Origin: Paenibacillus sp. SC116 | GTDB taxonomy: Bacteria > Bacillota > Bacilli > Paenibacillales > Paenibacillaceae | Reading direction: 5' to 3' | Assembly: GCF_024733555.1 (NCBI RefSeq) | Contig: NZ_JANIOF010000003.1 | Coordinates: forward strand, 124,001-188,000 | DNA length: 64,000 nucleotides | Position numbers and translations under genes: made by a program | Shown here: positions 1 to 7,220 of the stretch, piece after piece | Layout of the letters: every line of letters starts with the position of its first letter | How positions within the stretch are numbered: the stretch's first letter is position 1 | The notes under the pieces: generated by a model | The model's database searches: none | Told to the model about the DNA's origin: nothing | The model's input: only the letters and a program-made list of their open reading frames with translations

Positions 1-64
1 GTTGGGGGCAAACACGAGGATCGAAGCGATTGAAATCGCGCGCAGTAAGGGATGGTTGGACTAA
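1..64 (+). CDS. C-terminal end of a LuxR-type DNA-binding protein (partial)
   Basis: The window opens inside a reading frame of about 20 codons ending in TAA at 62-64. The residues GANTRIEAIEIARSKG resemble the last helix of LuxR/NarL-type helix-turn-helix domains, which commonly end in a pattern like RtEAvaiArekG. It is probably the end of a response regulator or LuxR-family regulator lying to the left. A hairpin with a T-run follows 21 bases after the stop, fitting the end of a transcript. Only 20 residues are visible, so the family call is an inference. Confidence 0.5.
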   Translation, partial: LGANTRIEAIEIARSKGWLD

Positions 65-85
65 AAGAATACAGCTTGATAAGAG

Positions 86-118
86 AAAAATCCGCAACGA
101 TTCAGGTTGTGGATTTTT
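86..118 (+). terminator. Rho-independent terminator of the left-edge gene
   Basis: Arms AAAAATCCGCAAC and GTTGTGGATTTTT pair (with one G-T) around a 7-base loop, and the 3' arm ends in a T-run. Confidence 0.7.
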
Positions 119-676
119 ATGTATCCTTGAATAGTTAGTTTCTATTTATTATTCCGCTTATTCCGACAGAATCTTATCTTCAAGGTATGGATGAAATAGT
201 TCCTAAGGCATTTGAATAGGATGAAATCGATAGATTACTATTTATATATTACCAAATGATATTTAATTTAGATGATAGTTTTCAAATATGTAAATCGAAT
301 CACCTATTATTCGCGAGCCCATCACGCTAACCTTGAACGATCTACACTCACCGATCCTTCCATTCATAGTTACCTATTTTAATTTTTACACTCCGGATTC
401 CCACCTTACTTTAACGATTAGCGCAATGCCCTTCATTATGCAGTCATACAAAAATCTGATAGTAGCTAGATTTACGTATCGATTCCTGATTATCAAAGAT
501 GTGATAGTCAAGTTTGAGCTGCAAGCAAAAGCTATGCGCCTTAGTAAGTCAGCTAAGCTGATTTTATGTGAGGGGGTGGTTTCCATGTGAGTTTCAGGGA
601 ATGAATAGACAACATGATTGAAACAAGTTGTCCTATTGAATTCATATCACCTATATGGAAAAGGAGAATCGAACTT
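119..676. other. AT-rich intergenic stretch without a supported gene
   Basis: No reading frame here has both a ribosome binding site and a convincing protein. The longest open frame (333-590, TTG start) lacks a Shine-Dalgarno sequence and looks random. The stretch presumably holds the promoter of the metalloprotease gene that follows; I could not pick one clear -35/-10 pair. Confidence 0.4.
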
Positions 677-1213
677 ATGGAAACAATCCGGTGTAAGGGG
701 AAGATTCGGAACAAACTGGCTAAGATAATGTTGATTCCTACTGCGATGATGGTTATATCACTGTCCGTTACAGCTCCAGCTCCAGCTTCTGCAGCTTCTG
801 TGAGCTTATTGGGATGGGATTTGGTTGACTCAGGAAAACGTATGGATTGGGATGGAAGTTCAGCTTATTTATCTCAATTCAATTCGGGTGTGAGTCTATG
901 GAATAGCTATAAGAGTGGCGTGATTCGTAAAGATACGATTACAACGATTCAAGATTTGGCCATTTCTGATTACTATGAGGTAAGTTCAACGGCGGGTGTG
1001 ACAAGTTCAGCAGGCACGATTCGATTTAATAATTATCAGATGGCGACTTATACTTCCACAAAGAAACTAAACGTAGCGATTCATGAAATTGGACATGCGC
1101 TTGGGCTTGGTCATAATACAAGTGCAGATGTCATGTATGCCTATGTTTCCAATAATACGGCACTAAGTGCCAATGACAGAGCGTCTTACGATGCGGCTTA
1201 CTTAACTTATTAA
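677..1213 (+). CDS. Secreted matrixin-type zinc metalloprotease
   Basis: Predicted 178-residue exported protease. The N-terminus (METIRC...) has basic residues, then a hydrophobic core and a likely signal peptidase site after an ASA motif near residue 40. The zinc-binding motif HEIGHALGLGHN (HExxHxxGxxH) lies in the C-terminal third, followed by a methionine (DVMYAY) suiting the Met-turn of metzincins; this is the matrixin/archaemetzincin layout. I chose ATG 677 because AAGGAG lies 10 bases upstream; an in-frame ATG at 614 has only a weak site. The next gene, a lipoprotein, starts 20 bases after the stop and is probably co-transcribed. The substrate is unknown. The catalytic family is clear from the motif. 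Confidence 0.85.
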   Translation: METIRCKGKIRNKLAKIMLIPTAMMVISLSVTAPAPASAASVSLLGWDLVDSGKRMDWDGSSAYLSQFNSGVSLWNSYKSGVIRKDTITTIQDLAISDYYEVSSTAGVTSSAGTIRFNNYQMATYTSTKKLNVAIHEIGHALGLGHNTSADVMYAYVSNNTALSANDRASYDAAYLTY

Positions 1214-1233
1214 TAGTGAGGAGGATAATTGTT

Positions 1234-1884
1234 ATGGTTATGAAACCTAAAAAATGGCTAGCTCATCTATTGTTGGTTGCAGCGATGTCTATGTTGTTCG
1301 CTGGTTGTACAGGCAATGGACAGGAACCAAGCGCAAGCAACCTCCCAATCAATCATTTGCACGGTACTTTCTCTATTGATGTGCATGACCCAGCGGCGGT
1401 TGTTGGCGATGCTGACTATGTATTTGTCGGCCGTGTCGATAAGGTGGTAAATACTGAATATAAAAATGAGGTAACACTTGAAACCGAAAAGGGAACGAAA
1501 GAAGTGGCAAGTCCGTATACGAATTATTCCATTACAGTTCTCGACAATTTGAAAGGCGAATTGCAAACCGATGTATCTAATCCGGTGCAAAAGTCCGGCG
1601 GATTAAATCAGGACGGGGATTCGATCGTATTATACGAGGATGACATCTTGCCTCAAGTTGATAACGTTTACATCTTTGTAGCCTACGCGCAGAAAGATGG
1701 CTCTTTGCTCGTTTCAGGGCCTAATTCAACCATTGCTGTTCCTGAAAATGGCACATTCAGCGAGACCAGCTTGGCACGTGTTGCAGAGACGAGTGAGTAT
1801 CAGACTTATTCGCACGCAGTTAACAATGAAAAGGACTCGGTTCGCGAAAGATTTGTATCTAAGTTCGATACACAGAAGAAGTAG
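1234..1884 (+). CDS. Lipoprotein paired with the matrixin protease
   Basis: 216-residue predicted lipoprotein. The first 30 residues give a basic start, a hydrophobic stretch and a lipobox LFAGC, so the mature protein should be lipid-anchored outside the membrane. The rest is mixed alpha/beta with motifs such as DADYVFVGRVDKV and NYSITVLDNLKG, typical of small extracytoplasmic lipoproteins of unknown function in bacilli. ATG 1234 follows GAGGAGG by 9 bases; a GTG at 1216 overlaps that site and is less likely. The 20-base gap to the protease gene and the shared downstream terminator suggest an operon. A role as inhibitor, chaperone or retention factor for the protease is only a guess. Confidence 0.75.
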   Translation: MVMKPKKWLAHLLLVAAMSMLFAGCTGNGQEPSASNLPINHLHGTFSIDVHDPAAVVGDADYVFVGRVDKVVNTEYKNEVTLETEKGTKEVASPYTNYSITVLDNLKGELQTDVSNPVQKSGGLNQDGDSIVLYEDDILPQVDNVYIFVAYAQKDGSLLVSGPNSTIAVPENGTFSETSLARVAETSEYQTYSHAVNNEKDSVRERFVSKFDTQKK

Positions 1885-1897
1885 TAATAAGGATGAG

Positions 1898-1923
1898 ACC
1901 TTCGCATTTGCGAAGGTTTTTTT
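1898..1923 (+). terminator. Terminator of the protease-lipoprotein operon
   Basis: Perfect arms ACCTTCGC and GCGAAGGT around a 4-base loop, followed by a run of T. Confidence 0.85.
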
Positions 1924-1997
1924 GTTCATGTAACCTATTACTTATATTTAATGAATAAAAGGTCATGCAGGTTAGACCTAATAAAGGAGCAGCTAAG

Positions 1998-2510
1998 TTG
2001 AAAGTTGTAGAGACCGATCGATTAATCCTTCGCAGGCTGACTAGTGAAGATGCGGATTTTATATATAAACTGTTGAATAACCCATCGTGGTTACAGTTTA
2101 TTGGTGATAAAGGTGTGAGAACGCTTGATGATGCGCGTGACTATATTTTGAAAGGACCCGTTGCGATGTACGAGCAATTAGGATTTGGTATGTACCTTAC
2201 CCAGTTAAAGGAAGAAGGGACCCCTATAGGTATTTGTGGGCTCATCAAGAGAGATTGGCTGAAGGAAGCAGATGTTGGTTATGCTTTTCTTCCTGAGTTC
2301 TGGGGAAATGGATATGCGTATGAGGCTTCTTCTGCTGTGATAGCGCATGGAAAAAATGTAATTGGGCTAAAGTGCATTTTAGGAATCACCTCTATGGATA
2401 ATGAGCGATCTATACGATTACTTGAAAAGCTAGGGATGCAGGGCGAAGGAACCGTTCAATCTCCTGGTAGTGATGAGGAACTCAAAAAATATGCATCTTA
2501 TGTAGAATAA
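1998..2510 (+). CDS. GNAT N-acetyltransferase (RimJ/RimL type)
   Basis: 170-residue acetyltransferase. The N-terminal ETDRLILRRLTSEDADF is the usual opening of RimJ/RimL-like GNAT enzymes; the acetyl-CoA segment is recognisable around DVGYAFLPEFWGNGYAYEA, and the family's closing MDNERSIRLLEKLGM follows. These enzymes move an acetyl group from acetyl-CoA to an amino group on a protein or small molecule; the substrate here cannot be told. I chose TTG 1998, which has AAAGGAG 8 bases upstream and starts the protein where the family normally starts; the ATG at 1965 has no such site. It stands alone after the preceding terminator. Confidence 0.85.
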   Translation: MKVVETDRLILRRLTSEDADFIYKLLNNPSWLQFIGDKGVRTLDDARDYILKGPVAMYEQLGFGMYLTQLKEEGTPIGICGLIKRDWLKEADVGYAFLPEFWGNGYAYEASSAVIAHGKNVIGLKCILGITSMDNERSIRLLEKLGMQGEGTVQSPGSDEELKKYASYVE

Positions 2511-2630
2511 GTGGGAAAGTCGCCTACTTAAAACCATTTTATAGAAAAGATCCAAAAAAAGTAATAAAAAGAGGACCTGCTCTATATAATTTCTGTGTAA
2601 GGCATTTACAGAAAAGGAGTGGTTGGTTTT

Positions 2631-3206
2631 ATGAAATTGGTGAAAAAGATTGCAATGGGTGCAACGGTTTCTGCTTTTGCTCTATCTTTGATGGTTTCTT
2701 CTGCGCTCGCTCAATCGGGTCAGACTTCTCAAGCTAGCAATGATGTCAATGCTTTGAGCCCGATCATTTTTGAAGGTGTTACTTATGCTCCTAGCCATGC
2801 AAACTTCAAAGAAGTTCTGGATAAGGTCCAACATACAGTTGTTGAGCGTGATGGTAAATCTTATGGTTATGTAGATATAGCTGATGCAGATAAGCACATT
2901 AATAAAATTCTTACTGTGCTAAGCGAAGAAGTGGGAACACTGGAAAGCAATTATGTTTCATCTTTCTGGGTGAATACTAGTTATACTGGTGACAAATTGG
3001 ACCTTGCAAGTGGGCGTACTTTAGCTACTTTAGGGTCTTGGAACGACAAAATATCTTCCGTTAAATCAGCCAATCTGAGAGGAACAAGGTTATACGAACA
3101 TAGTAACCTCCAAGGCGACTCTATATACTTATCTCCAAATGAAAATGTGAGCAACCTAACTAGCCGTAATTTTAATGATAAAGCATCTAGCCTTAAAGTG
3201 TATTAA
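2631..3206 (+). CDS. Secreted protein with a C-terminal beta/gamma-crystallin domain
   Basis: 191-residue exported protein. Residues 1-27 form a signal peptide ending SALA. The middle is unrecognised. The last ~80 residues carry two Greek-key signatures: WVNTSYTG and YEHSNLQG match the aromatic-x4-aromatic-x-Gly pattern (the second with Leu), and WNDKISS and FNDKASS match the N/D-N/D-x-x-S/T-S calcium-binding motif of microbial beta/gamma-crystallins. It is therefore probably a calcium-binding, stability-enhancing extracellular protein. ATG 2631 follows AAAAGGAG by 11 bases; a GTG at 2619 lies in that site. The gene has its own terminator and no obvious partner. The crystallin assignment is from motifs I read directly. 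Confidence 0.8.
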   Translation: MKLVKKIAMGATVSAFALSLMVSSALAQSGQTSQASNDVNALSPIIFEGVTYAPSHANFKEVLDKVQHTVVERDGKSYGYVDIADADKHINKILTVLSEEVGTLESNYVSSFWVNTSYTGDKLDLASGRTLATLGSWNDKISSVKSANLRGTRLYEHSNLQGDSIYLSPNENVSNLTSRNFNDKASSLKVY

Positions 3207-3214
3207 TTAGAAGC

Positions 3215-3246
3215 ACTCCCGAGCATAGAAAGCTCGGGAGTTTTTT
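3215..3246 (+). terminator. Terminator of the crystallin-domain gene
   Basis: Perfect 10-bp stem ACTCCCGAGC / GCTCGGGAGT with a 7-base loop and six T. Confidence 0.9.
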
Positions 3247-3260
3247 ATGTAAATCTGCAC

Positions 3261-3413
3261 GTGCGTCGTAGTTCCATACTTTGCAGCAAGGGTAATTTTA
3301 TTTCCGTATCCTATGCTCTTAAGCCAACGGATGACCAGTATCCTAAGTTTGTTGAAGCACTAACGGAACTTTTCCATACATACAGCGGCATGATGTTTAG
3401 GGAGGGAAAATGA
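3261..3413 (+). pseudogene. Possible remnant of a SAM-dependent methyltransferase C-terminus
   Basis: An open frame of 50 codons with no start or ribosome binding site ends in TGA at 3411. Its residues, including ALKPTDDQYPKFVEALTELF and HTYSGM, resemble the C-terminal helix region of class I methyltransferases as I recall them. It begins straight after a terminator and lacks the AdoMet-binding half, so it would be a decayed fragment. The rest of the 3247-3599 gap holds only the promoter of the next gene. The call is tentative and needs a protein search. Confidence 0.3.
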
Positions 3414-3509
3414 GGAATATCCCCGCTCTAATCCGTACCCACTACGTTTTCGTTACTTTCTGAATTTCTTAAATAGTTTTCATCAATTTATCATCACATT
3501 GTCATCTCC

Positions 3510-3554
3510 TTTTAATTGCTCTGTTACTACTTAACCTAAAATAGTTGATATATT
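3510..3554 (+). promoter_or_regulatory. Upstream element shared with the paralogous gene (copy 1)
   Basis: TTTTAAT, TCTGTTAC and, 12 bases after a following ACT, GTTGATATATT are all repeated at 4390-4434 with identical spacing, upstream of the second lipoprotein gene. TATATT could be a -10 box. No good sigma-A -35 is seen at 17 bases, so another sigma factor or an activator site is possible. Confidence 0.4.
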
Positions 3555-3599
3555 TAGGACACAACAACGGAGACGTTAACAACTAGGAGGATACATACA

Positions 3600-4184
3600 A
3601 TGAACAAAAATAAACAAAAGCTTATCGCTATCTTAACTGCACTCACATTCGTACTTCTCGCGGGATGCACAGACAATAAGCCTGCTGAAACACCGAAGAC
3701 ACCAGAGAAACAAGTAGAGACGCAAGCTCAAGGGAATCAACCAACAGCTGAAAATAAGAAAGAAGAACAACTGCAAGATGGGCATGAAAATGAGGCTGAT
3801 CTTAAAACATTCATCAGCAAAGAAGGCGGCTTCTCTTTGGTTCAACCGGAAATGTGGAATGACAATGTTAGTGCGGTTGAAGGCGAAAATGATGAAATGA
3901 AAGCAGAGTGGGAAACTTCATTCCATATCCTAGTAGACGGAAAAGCGGATAAAGATTCTACTTCTTTGATGACAATCACGAAGATGACGAAAGCTAACTA
4001 TGAAGCATTGGTTAAAGAAGAAGGGCCAATGGGTGAGAAGTTGGCTGAGAACGACAAGCATGTGTGGATGTTGACTTTGCCACAAGCAAATCCATACGAA
4101 GAGAAGTCTGATGAGTTCAAGAAATTCAACGATATGATGTTGGACTTCGAGTTTGTTAAGAAGAATTTCAAAATTAACAACTAA
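3600..4184 (+). CDS. Lipoprotein, first of two tandem paralogs
   Basis: 194-residue lipoprotein. Residues 1-23 are a lipoprotein signal with lipobox LLAGC; a charged, Lys/Glu/Gln-rich linker runs to about residue 65. The following domain starts FISKEGGFSLVQPEMW, as in PsbP/MOG1-like or DUF1795-type beta domains, and ends NPYEEKSDEFKKFNDMM. The gene at 4503 encodes a clear paralog with the same layout. AGGAGG precedes the ATG. Each copy has its own upstream element and terminator, so they are separate transcription units. The function is unknown; the domain likeness is an inference from the opening motif. Confidence 0.75.
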   Translation: MNKNKQKLIAILTALTFVLLAGCTDNKPAETPKTPEKQVETQAQGNQPTAENKKEEQLQDGHENEADLKTFISKEGGFSLVQPEMWNDNVSAVEGENDEMKAEWETSFHILVDGKADKDSTSLMTITKMTKANYEALVKEEGPMGEKLAENDKHVWMLTLPQANPYEEKSDEFKKFNDMMLDFEFVKKNFKINN

Positions 4185-4293
4185 TTGCTATTATTGTTCG
4201 AGTCTGGTACAATCAGTTCTGCAAACATCGACATAATGCGAGCACCTTATAACTGCTTGTATCATATAAATTGGGGGCGACCCCTTATAGCAG

Positions 4294-4331
4294 AAACTCC
4301 TTTTTATGAAGTTCATAAGAAGGAGTTTTTT
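4294..4331 (+). terminator. Terminator of the first paralogous lipoprotein
   Basis: AAACTCCTT pairs with AAGGAGTTT, with an inner palindrome TTATGAA / TTCATAA, then a T-run. The same AACTCCTTTTTATGA core recurs at 5102 after the second paralog. Confidence 0.85.
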
Positions 4332-4389
4332 GTATTCTCTGTATGGAATCTATCACGTAGCTAGGGATGTTCACCATTTGAACACTAAC

Positions 4390-4434
4390 TTTTAATAGTT
4401 CTGTTACAACTGTTATCGTTTGTGTTGATATATT
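4390..4434 (+). promoter_or_regulatory. Upstream element shared with the paralogous gene (copy 2)
   Basis: Repeats the blocks TTTTAAT, TCTGTTAC and GTTGATATATT at the same spacing as 3510-3554, 69 bases before the next ATG. Confidence 0.4.
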
Positions 4435-4502
4435 ATTGTATATTGATTTGATGATTCTACGGGTGGAAGAATAGTATGTGAAATGTAAGGAGAGAAACAA
4501 CA

Positions 4503-5066
4503 ATGAATAACTTGAAGCGGCTTAAATCAGTTACCGCCATCTTAGCTGTATTGGCATTCGTACTCGTGACAGGTTGTACGGATAATAAATCGGTGGAAGC
4601 TTCACAGATGCAGGATAAGCTGTTGAAAGGCAATGGCCAAACGAATAATGAAGATCAGCCAGAAAATAAAGTTCAAATTGAGACGTTCACCAGTAAAGAA
4701 GGAGGCTTCTCCCTGAAACAGCCTGAAAAATGGAACGGGCATGTTGGTGTAATTGATCGTAAGGGTGATCCCGTAACAGGTACAGAGTGGGAAACGTCCT
4801 TCTATCTCTTAGTAAATGGAAAGCCAGATGTAGACGCTGGAGCTATCATAACGATAACAAAAATGACGAAAGCACAGCACGATGCCATTGCAGCTGAAGA
4901 AGGGCCCTCCTCAGATGATATATTGGGTGAGAACGGTAAGTATGTCTGGACAATGACGACCCCTCAAACCAATCCTTATGGTGAAAAATCCGAAGAATAT
5001 AAAAATTTTAACACCATGTTAGTGAATGCGGAATTTATTAAAATGCATTTTAAAATGAACAGCTAA
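4503..5066 (+). CDS. Lipoprotein, second of two tandem paralogs
   Basis: 187-residue lipoprotein with lipobox LVTGC and a shorter linker than its neighbour. Shared with the first copy are TDNK after the cysteine, FTSKEGGFSLKQPEKW, TEWETSF, ITKMTKA, and near the end ENGKYVW and NPYGEKSEEYKNFN. AAGGAG lies before the ATG. Upstream and downstream control elements are duplicated too, so the whole transcription unit was copied. The two mature proteins differ mainly in the linker, the usual pattern for surface-exposed sequences, but no function can be assigned. Confidence 0.75.
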   Translation: MNNLKRLKSVTAILAVLAFVLVTGCTDNKSVEASQMQDKLLKGNGQTNNEDQPENKVQIETFTSKEGGFSLKQPEKWNGHVGVIDRKGDPVTGTEWETSFYLLVNGKPDVDAGAIITITKMTKAQHDAIAAEEGPSSDDILGENGKYVWTMTTPQTNPYGEKSEEYKNFNTMLVNAEFIKMHFKMNS

Positions 5067-5100
5067 TTAGTTTTCATTAATAGAATTGGGCTGTTGCTGC

Positions 5101-5138
5101 AAAACTCCTTTTTATGATTGCATATGAAGGAGTTTTTT
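5101..5138 (+). terminator. Terminator of the second paralogous lipoprotein
   Basis: AAAACTCCTT / AAGGAGTTTT stem followed by T; related in sequence to the terminator at 4294. Confidence 0.8.
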
Positions 5139-5290
5139 ATTGTGATCGGTGGCATACGATGAATGAAGAATGCGCTTCTATTAAGAAGTGAAAATAGTTG
5201 TTTGAATTTTACGGGAATCCGTTTATAGTTGTTGAAGTAATAATATTCCAATCCTGTTTGGGACATCTGCATGTGCGAGGAGGGCTATCA

Positions 5291-6106
5291 ATGATTCAAT
5301 TTCAGAGTGAACATGTAACGGTATTTCAAAGTGTATTGTATCAGACAACAACAACGGTTATCCAAACGAAGGATATGGTGCTCCTCGTAGATCTGAACTG
5401 GCTTCCGAATGAAATAGATGAGATTAAGCATTATGTAGACACGATTAAAGGCGAACGAGATACATATCTGCTATTTACGCATGGTGATTTTGATCATATT
5501 ATTGGCTATCAAGCGTTCCCTTATGCAAAAGTAATTGGAAGTATTGCACTGGCTCACAGCTCGGAGAAAGAGCAAAAGCTCGAGATGATCCGAGAATTCG
5601 ATAATAAGCACTATATCAGCAGAAATTATCCGATTGAATTTCCCAAGGTTGATGTAGTGATCGATAAAGATGGGCAACAGCTTCGACTTGGGGACACTAC
5701 CTTGACGTTCTATTTAGCACCAGGACATACCGAAGATGGACTGATTACAATTATTGAGCCGCTAGGTATTATGATTGCTGGAGACTATTTATCGAATTTT
5801 GAGCTGCCGTTTATTTATCAGAGTGCGAAAGCATATCAACAAACGATGGAGAAGGCAGCGCGCATTTTTGCGGAATACACAATTCAGCTGCTCGTGCCAG
5901 GGCATGGTCATGCTACTACTGATCCCTTAGAGATGAAGCGGCGATTGGACGTGGCAACGGATTACTTGGAACGCTTGTGTCAGGCTGTAACTGCGAATGA
6001 TGAACAAGCTCTTGATTCTCTTTATAAGGAACATGCCTTTTTGTCTTCTTTTACGAAATACTGCCACGAGGAAAATATAAATATCATGAAACGTGAATAC
6101 ATGTAA
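5291..6106 (+). CDS. MBL-fold metallohydrolase
   Basis: 271-residue metallo-beta-lactamase-fold hydrolase. Metal-ligand motifs in order are THGDFDH (~residue 67), PGHTEDG (~148), IAGDYL (~167) and VPGHGHAT (~211). The usual first motif is HxHxDH; here the second His is Asp (HGDFDH), a variant found in some MBL-fold branches. The C-terminal ~50 residues are helical. Such enzymes hydrolyse thioesters, lactones or phosphoesters; the substrate is not evident. ATG 5291 follows GAGGAGG by 7 bases and begins the usual short strand; the open frame extends upstream to 5198 without a better start. It is a single gene with its own terminator. Confidence 0.85.
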   Translation: MIQFQSEHVTVFQSVLYQTTTTVIQTKDMVLLVDLNWLPNEIDEIKHYVDTIKGERDTYLLFTHGDFDHIIGYQAFPYAKVIGSIALAHSSEKEQKLEMIREFDNKHYISRNYPIEFPKVDVVIDKDGQQLRLGDTTLTFYLAPGHTEDGLITIIEPLGIMIAGDYLSNFELPFIYQSAKAYQQTMEKAARIFAEYTIQLLVPGHGHATTDPLEMKRRLDVATDYLERLCQAVTANDEQALDSLYKEHAFLSSFTKYCHEENINIMKREYM

Positions 6107-6111
6107 AAGAG

Positions 6112-6140
6112 AAGACACCGTAGCGTGTCTTTTATTTTTT
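6112..6140 (+). terminator. Terminator of the MBL-fold gene
   Basis: AAGACAC / GTGTCTT hairpin with a 6-base loop, then TTATTTTTTT. Confidence 0.75.
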
Positions 6141-6416
6141 TGTATACAGGACTCTGCACAGATTTAGCATGATGTACATCGTGTTATAGAAGGTTAGTGC
6201 AATTTGTGCTTATATAACTAATGTTACAATCTGTGTATTAAAAAGGAATTCTTTCCTAATCGTCGAATATTTAGGATGTACAAAATAAAGTAGCCTCTTG
6301 ATCTTTGTTTTATCCCAAAAGCATTCATATGACAGGTGTTGGATCCAATAATTAATGCAATTCTATACCGGCCGGTAGTAATTGCAATAATTATATACAA
6401 ACAAGGAGGTTATGAA
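6141..6416. other. Intergenic region before the C39-like gene
   Basis: No coding sequence with a ribosome binding site is seen. The stretch should contain the promoter of the following gene; I did not find a convincing -35/-10 pair with normal spacing. The AAGGAGG at 6403 belongs to the next gene. Confidence 0.3.
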
Positions 6417-7154
6417 ATGATGAAGAAAGTATGCGCTCTACTAATGGTATTTTCTTTAGCGCTTCCGCAACTTGCTTTTGGTGCGGGAACCGGAGATAAT
6501 CCTACTCCAACTCTTGACGTACCTACTAAAGAACAAATACTAGAAAAACAACGCTCCAAAAAGGTAGAAGAGGAATACTCATCGAAAATTAAAGCCAGTA
6601 TGAGTAATGATATCGGACCTCTTGCGAATGGAGAGATGAGAACTATTTCTGTCTCTCATTTCAAACAAGAAACCGGTTACTGGTGTGGCCCTGCTACGGT
6701 AAAGCAAGTTTTACACTTTCTCAATGGTTCTTCCAAAACTCAAAGTGACTATGCGAAAGAACTAGGAACAACAACGGCGGGAACCGACTTTTCCCTTATT
6801 GATGATATTCTGAATAAGCACATCAAAACAGGTCTTTACACGTATCAAACTTATGCAGCAGATCGATTCATCGCTTGGCAATCTAGAATGATACTAAGTG
6901 TAGATTTTGAGAAGCCAGCTGTACTTGATCTTAAAATAACTCCGAAAGAATTACCCAACTATACTCGCAATATTAGTGGGCATATTTTAAATGTATCCGG
7001 ATATGACGCGAGAGACATGAGTAAAGCTAAGATTCGTTTAACGGATCCATTTGATGAAGGCGGAAGAGGTCAGACGATAGGGAATAAATGGTATGATATG
7101 AGCGGGGTATGGAAGGCTAACCAGGCTCATTTTAGAAAAGCAGCTATCGTGTAA
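6417..7154 (+). CDS. Secreted C39-like cysteine peptidase
   Basis: 245-residue exported protein. Residues 1-23 are a signal peptide ending AFG; a coiled, charged segment follows to ~60. The catalytic domain has HFKQETGYWCGPATV (active-site Cys in WCGPA), GHILNVSGYD (catalytic His) and LTDPF (Asp), the pattern of C39-like (Peptidase_C39_2) papain-fold proteins. Such enzymes cleave peptides or act on cell-wall peptides; the target is unknown. The ATG at 6417 (a second ATG follows) lies 7 bases after AAGGAGG; the frame upstream to 6336 lacks a site. The next gene, 66 bases downstream beyond a strong hairpin, encodes a membrane-anchored partner. Confidence 0.8.
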   Translation: MMKKVCALLMVFSLALPQLAFGAGTGDNPTPTLDVPTKEQILEKQRSKKVEEEYSSKIKASMSNDIGPLANGEMRTISVSHFKQETGYWCGPATVKQVLHFLNGSSKTQSDYAKELGTTTAGTDFSLIDDILNKHIKTGLYTYQTYAADRFIAWQSRMILSVDFEKPAVLDLKITPKELPNYTRNISGHILNVSGYDARDMSKAKIRLTDPFDEGGRGQTIGNKWYDMSGVWKANQAHFRKAAIV

Positions 7155-7158
7155 TTTT

Positions 7159-7196
7159 TTGAGCTGAGAGAAGGAACTTCCTTCAACTCAGCTCAA
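7159..7196 (+). terminator. Strong hairpin between the C39-like gene and its neighbour
   Basis: TTGAGCTGAG / CTCAGCTCAA with an inner AAGGAA / TTCCTT pairing. Only a loose T-rich tract follows, so it may attenuate rather than fully stop transcription, or protect the upstream mRNA. Confidence 0.6.
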
Positions 7197-7220
7197 TATT
7201 TATTTTATAGAGGTGATGAA

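Noticed and set aside
333-590. 85-codon open frame after the left-edge gene
   Set aside because: It starts with TTG without a ribosome binding site and has no recognisable protein features; the opposite strand is open as well, which points to chance.
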